Origin: Cephalotus follicularis
Lineage: Eukaryota; Streptophyta; Magnoliopsida; Oxalidales; Cephalotaceae
Direction: 5' to 3'
NCBI GenBank assembly: GCA_001972305.1
Contig: BDDD01000559.1
Location: forward strand, 248,001-312,000
Length of the DNA: 64,000 bases
Shown here: positions 12,769 through 24,638 of the stretch, one piece after another
Numbering within the stretch: the stretch's first letter is position 1
Layout: each line of letters opens with the position of its first letter
Position numbers and translations under genes: made by a program
The notes under the pieces: generated by a model
Told to the model about the DNA's origin: nothing
The model's input: only the letters and a program-made list of their open reading frames with translations
Databases searched by the model: none

Positions 12769-13953
12769 GTTAGGACCTCAATAGTTACCATATTGTTGTT
12801 GATAGAGAAGGTGACTATAAAAATAAACAATGTAAAATACTAGCACAATGTGAGCAAACAATGTGTCACTTGAAATAGTATAAGCACACATGAAAGTCTG
12901 CAGGCATCACCATACAAACACCTTTGGGTGAATGCATGACATGCAGTTGCAAAATTTTTACATACAAGCAGCCATGAGAATATAATCTAACCATTGATAG
13001 CCCACCACCTTTGGGTGTATAGGCTTCCATGACTAGTCAATTCTCAACCATATGCTCCATATGTACCATCTTAATTCTAACACATAACCACCTCATGTGG
13101 GCGTATGATCATGCACAAGAATTAGAGAAATCCCATTGTTGTACGAGATAGATATCACAAATCCGACCAAGAAGGCCACTTTGGTGACTATATTGACCAA
13201 ACCATGAAACTATTTCATATTGGAGTATATTTTATATTACCCTCATCAAATCATAGTGTAATTTTAGAATGATAGACAAAGGGGCCTGATTTATCCCTAA
13301 AATCACATGTCATGCTAATTACATTGTTTAAGTAGCTTAATAATTGAATATTTAGACAAAAGCTAATTATTCTAAAACCGTAATTAATAATGTATACAAT
13401 ATTGATTGAACGCGCATGTAATATCACAATACCAAAATATATTACTGGTTGTATGTGCATTTGTTTATATATAAATATATAAAGTGATTGCTGTAAAATA
13501 TTTATATACATCATGATTGCCACTATATGCATTTATATAATTATCAAATGCCGCAACATCTATTTCTATTTGACAAAGCACATATATAAATCATGGCCAA
13601 TAAAGCAAGCGGTCAACAAAAAGCACAGCCACGTATCCTTATGCACAATATACATACATACAAGTTAAGCCATAGTATAAAGTTACGGCTACATATACAA
13701 ACCATGATATATAGGAGGTAGCAACAATATATATACATAATCATGAAAAACCATTTAGTGCCGCACACACATATTTGACACATAAACATATTTATATAAA
13801 GGTAAATGTATAACTTAAACTTAAAAACATCAAATATGCATTAAACCATAAAGCAACAGTCATGAAGCAATAGATTTGAACGAAGCCACAGCCACATTAT
13901 AAATCATGCACAATTATTTCTTTAACTTGATTAGGATTTCAATTCTGATCTAA
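12769..13953. other. AT-rich stretch, no gene seen
   Basis: No coding signature on either strand. The part near the primer binding site at 13954 would be the 5' internal region of the adjacent minus-strand Copia-type element, but no gag can be read in it. Confidence 0.5.
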
Positions 13954-13970
13954 GGTGGCTCTGATATCAA
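13954..13970 (-). promoter_or_regulatory. Primer binding site of a minus-strand Copia-type element
   Basis: The minus strand reads TTGATATCAGAGCCACC directly after an LTR ending ..ATCTTACA. This is the initiator-Met tRNA-type site with one substitution (GATATC for GGTATC). Confidence 0.6.
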
Positions 13971-13971
13971 A

Positions 13972-14515
13972 TGTAAGATAAAATTGTATGCCAAATCAAT
14001 TTATCAATTCTAAGGATCACCATAGATAGAAAAGAAACACATAAATTACAATAGAAATCGTACATTGTTTAGGATCCATGATAAGCAGCGGAAATTTGTA
14101 GTGATCTTGTGTTGGACGAGGTACAACTCTCTTAATGCCCTATGAACACTTGCTCGATGAGACACCGTAACGCTCAAAGAAGAACAGTAGCCTTTCTTAT
14201 TTTTGTCTGTATGTGTGTTTTTCTTTTGTGTCAAAAAGATTAGGGTTAAGAAAAGAGCCTAGCATTTTATATGGTCATCATTAGTAACCTAATTAGTCAT
14301 CTCATCAAGAGCCTAATTAGTTTACTACAATTCACATTAGTCAGTCCATATAAAACTTAATAGAATATGTATGTCTCACTTTATTAGACCAATAGTTAAC
14401 ATAATTCATTTAATTAATATATACACAATTAATATAATTCCACGTAAGAAAATATTCTTACGTAACCATTAAACCCTTGTCTATAAGATCAATGGTTTAA
14501 CTAATCCGTCTAACA
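13972..14515 (-). repeat. Copia-type LTR, minus orientation
   Basis: Read on the minus strand it begins near 14515 with TGTTAGACGGATTAG and ends at 13972 with ..TTTTATCTTACA, followed by a primer binding site. It has a TATA-like CATATAAAATG near 14265. The length (about 540 bp) is ordinary for a Copia LTR. The 5' start is my best estimate; no partner LTR or pol is visible nearby, so only the 5' end of the element survives. Confidence 0.55.
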
Positions 14516-15572
14516 TGTGTTTATATTTATATGAATTATCATGCGGGCTCACTTGGTCATCGTTGCACTCCAAAATCGAGTGTGGGAGTTTCATTTTATA
14601 ATAAAATTAGAGATATGATGCCTGGCACTCTTTCTTTCACAATGCTAATATGATAAGGTAAGGCAACCTGCCAACCTCAATTATTGAATGGAAGATCGTA
14701 ATCTTAGTGAAAGCATTGTAAAATATTGCTTCAAGCATTTTAAGTATCATTGTGCTTTTTAACTTATAAATTTCCAAAGGGTTTCAGAGTAATTAAGAAG
14801 CTTAACCACATAGGCTTCATAAGCAAATAGCTTCCATCACTAACCCAGTGCGAGATCATTAATTATTTCAAGTTCCTCAATCAGGTGATTGCATGTATTA
14901 CTTTAGAAGCTAGTAACATGGTGTGTCAAACTCTCATGCATAAAATGTACACTTCCACTTTTTCTTCTCTATTCTTGGTGCTCAAAGCCCACTCAAGAGT
15001 ACCTAACCACCATCTATCCATGAACATTAATTTATTACGTAATGGTCTTAAAACTTACAAGGAGAAAAACAAAAAAGGCAAAAAGAAAAAGACCATACAC
15101 ACATGACACAACAGGAGTAACTCCTATAGTCCTATTGGTTAGTTGTGCAGGTTGAGTTAATTTTGTACAATGGCTCCCTCAAATTCTCTGTGGAACACTT
15201 TCTACCAGCAGGTCTTAGTTATGTGCTTAAAGAAGGGGTCACATGCCAAAACAAATAACTGTAATCAAATGCATTTAACTTGGAACTTATGGTGGAGTGG
15301 TCTCAACTCTTAATCTTTAACAACAACATTTACTAAATGAGCAGCAACATTTACTACTAAACTAGTAGATCAAACAGACCGTCACAGGCCTTTATGCGAT
15401 AAGATACATAAATAATTTTCAATCAGATAAGCTCAGGTATAGTGACCTGTCCTCGTATTCCTTCAATTATCAAGATTTTTGGACCTGATCAGTTGATATG
15501 CAAAATCATCCTAGCACTAAAAAAAATTAACCGGTGTGGAAATCATCATTTTCTTCCAATAAAATAATATAA
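14516..15572. other. Intergenic, nothing recognised
   Basis: AT-rich; longest open frames are under 75 codons with no recognisable motif. Confidence 0.5.
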
Positions 15573-15906
15573 GGGAAAAGTTACGGATCGTCATCCAAAT
15601 TTATGTCTCATTTGTAAGTTGCACTTTATACTTAGTCATTGTGTTATTAAGAAATCTATGAAATCATATTATCGATACACCTAACTGACAAAATGATTAT
15701 CGTTATTGACGTAACATTAAGGTATATTGACATTGCAAATTTTAAAAAAATGTTTATGTTACACAACAACGTTAATTAATCGTTTCGTTTGCAAAATGTG
15801 TCAATTGCTCTGATTTTACGACTTCAGTTCTTTAATTACAAAACATACATGTATATGGGTAAAACTTGCACATTAAACATAAGTTGAGCGACAATCCATA
15901 CCTTTT
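15573..15906. mobile_element. MITE-like element with about 47-bp imperfect terminal inverted repeats
   Basis: The left end (GGGAAAAGTTACGGATCGTC..) is an imperfect inverted copy of the right end (..GACAATCCATACCTTTTGAC): the two align over about 47 bases once one is reverse-complemented. Nothing between them encodes a protein. I could not find a clean target duplication, so the superfamily is open. Confidence 0.5.
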
Positions 15907-17348
15907 GACACAACATTTAATATGTGATGTTGCTATATTTGTTAAAAAAGATTAGAGAAATTTTTTCATTATGTACAAAACATTTATACATAATCAATGT
16001 TTAATAGGTTGTTATCTCAATATTCGTTATCTTATGTTAAACATAGAGTTTATATTTATGAAATAGCCAATATCAGTCTTCAATAATATCATGGTAACTT
16101 CGATATTAGCCCGTCATCACATGATAATTAAAGATTAATGATGAGAAGAATTTGAGCCTATTTCATTTCTGATACCATATATTATAAAGAATATAATTAA
16201 TAAGGATTTTTTTTTTGTATTTTTGTATTCTCAACAATTTGCAAATGGATAATCACAAATAGGATGCTTTGAAAATTGACGTGATATTAACTAAATTAAT
16301 ATTTACATTACCGAGGTTAAATCATGGAGTTGATATTCTCTGTGATATTATCTTCTAAGTCCCTTAAAAAAATTTTTACTAAAATTATATATATATATAC
16401 TATATATATATATATATATATATATACTATATTATATATATATATATATATATGACTTAGAGGATGGTACATACAAAGAAAGGAAAAAAAAGATAGGTAA
16501 AATAAAAACTCATTTAACAGTCACCAAATCAACTTATGAAAAGTATGTACGTAAAAAGTAATATGAATACTTCTTATTGGATGCTAAATTTGATTTACTA
16601 ATTGGAATGCCAGATTTCGATCTTTTACTAAACAGAAAAAAGTGAATGGAAAATTGAATCAACCTCATCCCATAAAAGAAATAGATATTTATTGATGTGA
16701 AAGTTTATGCAAAAAATATTTTCATCAGTCATTAATTTTTTTTTTTTTTTTTGTTATTTGAGAAAAAGTAGTCATTAATTTTGGATAAGAGGAGAATCAA
16801 TGAATGCTATGTGAAAAGTATGTTGTCAATGAGAAAAGGATAAGACAAATGAGATCCACGCTGGATAATCATTCTCCATAAATAAAAAAATCCAAAAGAA
16901 GTGGGACCCGCGTTTTGGAGGGGCCTGTGAAGATGGTACGAAAGGTGACGCAAGCGGCAAGTGGAAAGAGAAAAGAAGAGGAAAAGGGCAACGGTGGGGG
17001 CCCATCCCAGGCCTGTCGGCAAAGGGGAGGCGACCCTCTCAAAGCCCAACATGACCAAAATTTGTCATTCACAAACAACCGTTAAGTGTTGATTTAGAAA
17101 TGAGGAGGTCATGTCTTGTTGTGGCATTACCAGCACCACAAGGCCCCCCATTGACACGTCAACGTCAATCAACCCACCTTTTTACTCTCTCTACAAAATA
17201 GAATTTGTGTAGGGTAGTCAATGATATGGTTATTGTTGCAATCCTCAATGCTATACTCGCACTTCCTCACGCGCCATCTTTGGTAACTATTTTTTTTTTT
17301 TTACGCGTAGGAAAATCTGACAATTAAAAGTCATCATTACTTAATAAA
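15907..17348. other. Intergenic AT-rich DNA with TA microsatellite
   Basis: Holds a (TA)n tract at about 16387-16452 flanked by an inverted CTAAGTC/GACTTAG pair (near 16356 and 16455), and a less AT-rich block at 16900-17060. No gene is visible. Confidence 0.6.
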
Positions 17349-19014
17349 TTGAATGAAAGGAAAATTTTAAATCCAATTTTTTAAATATATGTATTTTTAA
17401 TTTGACGTCTAATTTAAAATTTTTCTAAGTGTCTAACTTACCAAAAATGTCTAATTTAGAATATATCATCAACTTTCGTTAACACTTAATAGAATCTAAC
17501 TAAAAACGATGTCGTTTTGATTATTTTATTCAATAAATATCATGTACGTCACATGTTTTTGTGAAAAATCACAATTAAACGTTCAACATATATAAAAATT
17601 TCAATTAGCGTCCAACATATACAAAAGTTTTAATTTAGCGTTAAATATAATATATTTATTTATTTTTAACGTAAACAACAACTATGATTAATTTCATATT
17701 CTGATATATAAAAAATCTTATTTTCTATACAATAAAAATAATAATAAATTATATTTTTAAATAGTAATAACGTAAACAATAATTATGATTAATTTAATAT
17801 TTTGAATTATTATAAATCATATTTTCTATACAATAAATAAATAATAAATCAAGTTTTAAATAGTAATCAGATAAAAATATTAAACAGTCATTCGATTTTC
17901 TTTCAGAGCACATGGTTTTTGTAAGAGCCCTAAATATTATAAAGAATTATTATTGGGCTTTGTAATTATTTTCTCCCCTTTTGGACTGGGCTCGAATTTT
18001 ATGAAGTATTTATTTGGGCCTTAATGGGATATAATTTGTGACTTTGGGCTAAAGAGATTGTGTTACTCTCCTTGGGCTGAATTTAATGTAATATTTGGAT
18101 TTTTAGGCCTTATTATAGAAAGTGTAATTTGGGCCCGAGGGGAGAGGCTGGCCCAAGCCTTGGCATGGCCTGCATTTGCTGAAGAGTGTCTAAGAAGTTC
18201 TAGACTATTTCTCACAGGTATATAAAAGGCTGTTGGTAGCCATGTGACACACTTTTGGCTTTATCCTGCACATTTTGTTCCAGAGAAATCGGGAGAATGA
18301 GAGGATGAGAGGTAGAAGACAAGAGAGGTGTTGTTCAAGGAGGCTCCCATGTCCCCTGCACTTTCTCTTATATAAACCCATTTCCTGGGAGCAAAGATGG
18401 AGTAAGAAAGGAGAAATAGACAAGGCTAAAGGTGTGTAGCTGACCCCAGCTCAAAGGAAATCCAGAAATTAGGAGGAGGAAGCGATCTCCGTTTTCAACC
18501 TTTACCCCAGATAGGTTACTCCATGTCCGAGTACCTACCAGCTGGTGTGTGTATGTGAATGTCTGCTATGCAAGTTTTATTGTTTGTGGTCTACTATGTG
18601 CATTTTATTGCTTGCTATTGGTATATTATGCTTTGGGTTATATTAGCAATTGCAAGTAAGAATTACGTATATATGTGTTCCCGGGTATGTGTCATTAGCC
18701 AAGCCATGCGCATAACACGTTGTTGTTCCCCACCCTGCTCAATGCGTCCCTGTTTGTATAAACAGTGCATGTCGCACGAGGACGCCATGAATGTAGATGC
18801 CGTGGTGGAGTTGAGCTTCCCTGGCCACGCGTCAATGCATGGAGAGACGCCCGAGCTCCTCGCCGGCAAGCGCCGAGCTCTCCTCGTCACCGGCGCGACC
18901 CATGCATGCACCCGAGAATGTTGTTTAACACCTTTGTAATCATGCCGTGCTTGAGGAGCTAACGCTAGAGGAGCTGAGCCGTGGTGCTAGGCCAGAGGTG
19001 ATATGCCCATGGTG

Positions 19015-19145
19015 CCAAGCTCCACTATCCCAAGCCCGAGCTCAACGCCCGAGCTCCCCATGCCATGCCCAAGCTCCACGCCCGAGCTCCATGCAAGGCC
19101 CAAGCTCCCCTCACGTGCATGCTGAGCTCCCATGCCGAGCTGCCA
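19015..19145. repeat. Direct repeats with GAGCTC/AAGCTC core
   Basis: Repeated 'CCCGAGCTCC' / 'CCCAAGCTCC' units of about 18-20 bases, GC-rich, within the solo LTR. Confidence 0.7.
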
Positions 19146-19780
19146 TAGTGCCAGGGGTGCCATGTATGCAAGGTGGCGATGCCAGAGGAAATCAGAGCCG
19201 GGCTGAGGTGCCATGGTTGAATGCCAGGGGAGTTGCTCGCCTGGGGTGCCAAAGCTAGGGGAGTCTTGCACCCAGAATCCATGCTTCCCGAGCATGCCTC
19301 ACACAGCGCCAAGCTCTCCTCTACCTTTGCCTGAGTAGGTGACAGCAACGAGCTCTCTCCTGCCACGAGCCGAGCATGCACCCAACGTGAGCGTCGTCTC
19401 CTGCTCCGAGTCGAACGTGCATGCTGGGTACGCGTTGTCCCCTGGTACGCACTCCTTGTATGCATTCATAAAGAAGGAAATGGTATATGTATACGCATGC
19501 GTCCCTGACATGTGATTGCACGTGATCCTTACAGGCGCTCGTGAGATGAATAGCCCCTGCATGCACTCACAAGGAAAGTAAATGGAAGGTTGGCATGTAG
19601 ACGTCCCTGGTATACCTATACGTGGTGGAATAGCCCTGCATGTGCCATGCGTGAGTTGACGTGGGCCTTGTGCATAGGAAGTGTCATGCACAATAGTATA
19701 CCCTGGTCAGACTTAAGGAATGAAATACAAATATTAAAGGAAAGAAATAGGATTAGTAAAGGAAGTATAAGGATGATCCC

Positions 19781-20015
19781 AGGCAGGTGAGCCCAACTGG
19801 GGAGAATTCGATCGGGCAGGTGAGCCCAATGGGTGAATACCGCGAGACTGGTGATCCTCGGGCGAATCCGCTAATGGTGAACCTAAGGGTGAATTCCGCC
19901 AGAGCTGGTGATCCAAGGGGTGAACTGCCAGAGCAGGTGAGCAAAGGGCGAATTCCGCTCGACAGGTGAACCTGGAGGAGAAAGCCGCAGGCAGGTGAGC
20001 CTAAAGGTGAACCTT
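19781..20015. repeat. Tandem repeat of about 33 bp in solo LTR
   Basis: About seven degenerate units built on CAGGTGAGCC..AAGGGTGAATTCCGC, near the 3' part of the LTR. Other long LTRs in the window carry a different tandem block in the same relative place. Confidence 0.75.
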
Positions 20016-20932
20016 ACACACTGACCATACCATAGGATGACCGGACTAGACTCATCTGTAAAGTGATTGATATGTATGATTTGAGTAGAGTAGTCCGAGG
20101 ACAAAGGATGATGATGTTGTGTTATGGATTGTGGTATGCTTTCTGAATATGCATGCATTATTATTTCTCCTCTGCTTTTATTGGTTGTTCCTCTGGTATG
20201 TGCCCGTATATGTAGTAACCTACACAACCTCCAGGGTTACTGACCCATTCTTTTGAATATGCCAGGTACATGAACAGGTAGTGGAGGCACATCGCAGCAG
20301 CACCAAGGATAAAGATTTAGTAAGTTCCTCCTCCTCTACGGTGCGTTTTATGATCCGACTTGCAAGAAATAAATCATTTATTATTTTTACCTGCTGGTTG
20401 TAGCAGTGCATTTTATTGTATCGAACTGGGCCTGTATATCCACACATTAAATAAATGGTTTATGTTTGTGATTATTTAAGTTTTAAATTTTTTATGGTTT
20501 AATGATGATGATTGTACGGATTGCCATGTGTCGAGTCATGGGGCCAAACCCACGGATCGGGGCATGACAGTTTTACTGAATACGTTCTTGAACACGTAAA
20601 ATTTTATAAACTATAATTTATTACGCATACAAAAAATATAAAATACATGCACATTCTGTCAAATACATTTATATTAAATTTTTTTGTTATTGTGCTAAAT
20701 AAATATAGTTTGTTTATTTATTTTTAACATAAACTATAATTATGATTAATTTAATATTTTGAATTATAAAAAATATTTTTTTCTATACAATAAAAATAAT
20801 AATAAACCATAGTTTTCAATTTTAATTAAATGAAAATATTAAATAATAATTCAATTTTCCTTACAGCACATGATTTTGCTAAAAACGTTATTGAATATAT
20901 AAGATTATATAAATTATGATTTGATTATGCAT

Positions 20933-21433
20933 TGTTGATGCGAAAATCCTCTTCTCAACAGTCCCTTACGTGGAAGAGTTTGATTTATTGAGAGAAACGC
21001 TATAAATGTTCCGAGAAGGGGTGTTGGATCGTCTTTCTTGCACAAATAGAACACACTAGTCGAAGGTCCATGGGGGTTTTCTCCCGGGGACACTCCGATG
21101 CTTAAGTCAGTTATATGGCAAAGAAAACAATTCACAGGGTGCTTTAGTGTATGAAAAAATGGCAGACCTATGTAATGTCTTTGATTCTGTTATTTATAGA
21201 GGTTGTTTGTAACTGCCTTTGCTGGACTTGCGAAAGTGATCATCGTTCCCCTAAGGAAATGCCGAGGATCTCGGCATTCCCATGATCTCCACCTGATTTC
21301 ACGCCCTAACGTTATGGATCGTTATTCTATGGATTTGTAACGCCTGATCACGTGTCTTTGGCTCTGAAAGACACCTAGTCCTTTTTCCCAAGGACATGTG
21401 GCAGTCTTTATGGAAAGAATTTTTCTCATATTA
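20933..21433 (-). repeat. Tat 3' LTR
   Basis: Same length as the other LTR (501 bp). On the minus strand the purine-rich AATGGGGAAAATAA (21434-21447 on plus) immediately upstream serves as polypurine tract. It retains one CACGTG box (21349-21354); the second has decayed to CATGTG. Confidence 0.9.
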
Positions 21434-21775
21434 TTTTCCCCATTGGTCTTCATTCTCTAGGCTTGGGAGAGGATGTAGACCATTTGTGGCCTAGCTCTGA
21501 GCGGGGTCATTATCTGTGGACGACATGGACTAAATCTCGTGTTGGGCCTGGTCACTTGGCCCAGGTCAGGCAATTAATGCAACATGACAAACGTCCCCTC
21601 CGTTTTGTATGCCTCTAATTAATGCTAATCATTGTGCCGAAGTTGAATGGATCTGCACACCTTTGTCTTTTTGGTTCCCGCACATAAACCCTTCGTTTCC
21701 CGGACTTGACTTGACAGGTCGATATCCACCGTTGAGATTAACATTGATCCTATGGTTGAAAAACAATCCAGGATT

Positions 21776-21784
21776 CTTTATATT
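21776..21784 (+). promoter_or_regulatory. Possible TATA box of the antisense gene
   Basis: CTTTATATT about 240 bases upstream of the ATG at 22024, followed by a pyrimidine-rich leader ending in a (CT)n run at 21991-22017. No experimental start is known; this is a positional guess. Confidence 0.3.
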
Positions 21785-22954
21785 CCCCCATCTCTTGGTG
21801 AGAAACTCTTTATGCTTTCTTGCTTTCCGAAACTTTGATTTCTCTGAAATTTCTGTGTCTTCTCGATCTTTAAACCCAAACTTTCCTTTGATTCTTCATC
21901 GCCAAAGTTTCTAGGTGAATAGATTTCCTTTACCTGTTCTTATTTTTCTGTTTGAGTGATCTCAGATTTTCCTTGGCAACTACATCTTCATCTCTCTCTC
22001 TCTCTCTCTCTCTCTCTAAAACTATGATGGCTAGAACCAAAAAAGCCAAGAGGTTTATTAGAATTCCCGAGGAGGTAGCCCGAGCATTGGTGGGAGTTAC
22101 CATAGCTGAGCGTCCCCTCGGTGCCAAGGAGGACATGGAGGCCACTGTCGCTAGGGCTTCCAACGTTGCATCCACTAAAGCCGGGGTGCAAGTATTTAGG
22201 ACCCATTTCGAGCAAAGCTTGCTACATCTGAGGAAGGTGGAGGAGTTAGCCAAAAAATACTCCTTCCCGAGCAGCCTAGACTATGAGATTCCCAATGATC
22301 CTAGGGTGGTCACGGAGAGCAAGCCAGACCACTTTGTAGTTTTCCTGGATGCTCTGGAGCATGAACTAAGGCTTCCTCTGCCATCCTTCGCAATAACCAT
22401 TATGAGGCATTACAAAATCCACCCATCGATGCTTCAAGCTCAGTCCTGGGGGTTCATCATCGGCTTCTTGGTGAGGTGCCTGGAAATTGGGGTGACAGCG
22501 ACTGTGGGGATATTTAAAGAGTTCCACATTGTGAACTCCTCTCCAAACAAACGTGGCTTGTACTTCAAGTCCCATGTGAGACAAACCACGAAATTATTGT
22601 CTGAGAACACCAAGTTGGTCAAAGGCTGGAGAGGGAGGTATTTCATGGTCTGGAACCTCTCGGGCTTCACTCCTTATCCATGGTGCGGCACTCTAGATAC
22701 CGGGTGCCTTAATCAGAGGATGATTTTGACCGGGGATGATAGGGTTGACCTGGAGAAGCTCTTTGCACTGGCACCCGAGGATGTATCCTTCGTGGTGTTT
22801 GAGGATCGATTATGCCGAGTTGGGCTGAGCATGTCCCCGGGTCATCGGGTTCACCTGGAGTTGGATGAGGAGATCCCCATGGGGATTGAGAGAGAGAGGG
22901 GCCTGGACACCCGAGGTGGATCTTCATCCCCGGCTACTGTCGAAGGAGAGAGCT

Positions 22955-23045
22955 GTATTAAAATTTCCTATGGATTCTTGCCTTCAATTTTATTTCATAC
23001 TTTTTTTTGATGTGTTTCTAACTCTTTCTCTGTGGTGTCTTGCAG
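22955..23045 (+). other. Intron 1 of the antisense gene
   Basis: 91 bases, GT..AG: donor AGCT/GTATTA, a CTAAC branch-like site and pyrimidine tract near 23020-23040, acceptor TTGCAG/TAATGG. Joining the exons keeps the frame in phase 1 and links the two long open frames, which strongly supports the call. Confidence 0.75.
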
Positions 23046-23682
23046 TAATGGCATCTCAACTACCTTCTATGGATATAGTTAGGGCTGGACGAGAGGTCAC
23101 CCATGCTGCTAACGCCAAGGAGCTAAGGCAAGAGGCTCTTAAGAAGAAAAAGGCCCTCGAAAGAACTGCTGCCGCAACGAGGAAGAGGATTACCAAACAA
23201 GCCACTGCTGCTAAGGCCAGAGCCGAAGAGCAAGCTTGGATTGAGGTCGAGGAGGCCAGGGCTAGGGATGAGGTTGATGAGGCTGGGGTTGGGTCCGAGG
23301 ATGCAAGGACCGAGGAGGTCAAGGTTGATGAGTCTGAGGTGGAAAGGACCGAGGGGGCTAGGGCCGAGGTTGCACATGGCAAGAGGCCCGCTCTTGTCCC
23401 ATTACCTTGTCTTTTCAGGAGGCAGAGGACAGAAGAGGTAGATGTTCCTCGGGATGGTGCCACCGAGGAGATCTCCTAGGACCCTGAGTTCCCTGATCCG
23501 CTCGAGGAGCTCGGGCATGTAAGACAAATCCTCCAAGAGCTAGGTAGGTCGGGTATTAGTCTGAAGACGCCAGGGGTCGCCATTGAGCTTGGCAGGTCGG
23601 GGCTATTTCCCCACAAGATTGAGGTGAGGGAGAATTGGTCCATTGGCCAAATTTGGGCTCACCTCTTCAAAGCAACTTCAGG

Positions 23683-23757
23683 GTAAGTGGTCTTCTCCTA
23701 TTCTTTCCCCTTAGGAGAAAATTTAGTCCTTGGCTAACCTTGTATTTCATTTTTTAG
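23683..23757 (+). other. Intron 2 of the antisense gene
   Basis: 75 bases: consensus donor GTAAGT, CTAAC branch-like site near 23734, T-rich tract, acceptor TTTTTTAG. The joined frame is off by one relative to the exon 3 reading frame, so either an indel has occurred in exon 2 or the exact splice site differs. Confidence 0.65.
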
Positions 23758-24632
23758 GCCATGGGCGACGCCTGCTTCCTACTGGAGAAAGCCAAGGAGG
23801 ATAGATCCTTGAAAGAGCAGCTCGGGGCTGAGAACGCCAAGCTTAAAAGGTCCTTGGACGTAACCCGTGCTAAGCTAGGATAGGTGCTCAGGGCGTAAGA
23901 ATCTATCATCACCAAGAAGAATCAGGCTCTCAAGGACCTGGAAATGGATAAGAGGACCAAGCAGGCTGCAGTCCACAAAAACTTCACACTCAAGAACAAG
24001 TTGAAGGCTTATATAAAAAAACTTGATAAGTTCCATGAGCTGGAGGATGCTCGGACTACGACAGCGGTGGATAGAGCTATCCTAAACTTCAAGGCTTCCT
24101 CAGAGTTCTAAGATGCTCAGGCCAAGGCCGTGGAGGACTTCAGAGCTTCTGATTACTTCAACAGAGAGGTTTTTAAGGAGTCCTCATCCCTTTATCATCG
24201 GGGGTTTTATACCTGCCAAAACTTGGTCGAGTGTCATCCGGAGCTTTCGTTGGACTCCATCATATGTGGTCCTTTGGTGACTGGGTACGACTTCTTTCCT
24301 GATGGTGTTGATGAAGTCGAGGAGGAAGCTCTTCGTGCCCACGAGGAGGAGCAAAGTCATGCTCGGGAAGCTGAGTGGTTGCCTGATGGTCATGAGATGG
24401 TTCCATTTATTGATCCTGCCGAGGAGCGCGACCTTGAGCCCTTGGATGCGGAACCTCTTTCTATTTTCGTCGCTGAGGATCCTACTTTGGAGCCCGTGGC
24501 TGTGGATCCTCCTGCCGACCTTGCCGTGGATCCCTTTGTACATAACATTCCTTCAGGGGATTAAAGCTAGAGTAGATTTTTTCTTTTGTTTTTGCCTTCT
24601 ACTTTTCTTTTGCAATGTAATTTCTCACGATC

Positions 24633-24638
24633 AATAAA
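24633..24638 (+). terminator. Poly(A) signal of the antisense gene
   Basis: Canonical AATAAA about 70 bases past the stop codon at 24562-24564, preceded by TGTAA- and T-rich sequence. It is on the gene's strand and opposite to the retrotransposon's own transcript. Confidence 0.6.

Larger units (their letters stand above)
17920..20569 (+). mobile_element. Solo LTR (Gypsy-type) inside the Mutator-like element
   Basis: Begins TGTAAGAGCCC and ends ..GGGGCATGACA, flanked on both sides by GTTTT (17915-17919 and 20570-20574), a perfect 5-bp target duplication. At 2650 bp with no internal region, it is what remains after LTR-LTR recombination. TATA-like TATATAAAAGG sits near 18220. It carries GAGCTC-rich direct repeats (19015-19145) and a second tandem block (19781-20015). 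Open frames in it lie in these repeats and are not credible genes. Confidence 0.85.
22024..24564 (+). pseudogene. Antisense 'putative gypsy type transposon' family gene in the Tat element, three exons, with stops
   Basis: Three-exon gene running against the host retrotransposon. Exon 1 (22024-22954) encodes about 310 residues. Its core, around residues 115-185, reads PSFAITIMRHYKIHPSML, then AQSWGFIIGFLVRCLEIGV and TVGIFKEFH, and resembles the plant family catalogued as 'putative gypsy type transposon' (Pfam PF04195), whose biochemical role is unknown. Exon 2 (23046-23682) is Ala/Glu/Lys/Arg-rich and probably coiled coil (KELRQEALKKKKALERTAAA). Exon 3 (23758-24564) continues a coiled coil (KEQLGAENAKLKRSLD), then a conserved-looking segment (SDYFNREVFKESSSLYHRGF) and an acidic tail. 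In-frame stops lie at 23477 (TAG), 23881 (TAG), 23896 (TAA) and 24109 (TAA); several fit C-to-T changes of Gln codons. The exon 2-3 junction also needs a frame shift. I chose the ATG at 22024, after the CT-rich leader; 22027 is equally possible. Confidence 0.75.

Noticed and set aside
16807..17078. Two minus-strand frames of 69-83 codons in a less AT-rich patch
   Set aside because: They overlap each other in different frames and have no motif or gene structure.
18559..19691. Several overlapping frames of 65-146 codons on both strands
   Set aside because: They fall on GC-rich direct repeats of a solo LTR, overlap each other in opposite directions and have biased composition without domains.
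21952..22023. Upstream extension of the antisense gene's first exon
   Set aside because: The extra 24 codons translate a (CT)n microsatellite; the ATG at 22024 is a better start.
22709..23463. Minus-strand frames opposite the antisense gene
   Set aside because: Shadow frames of an Ala/Glu-rich coding strand; no Tat domain matches on the minus strand here.
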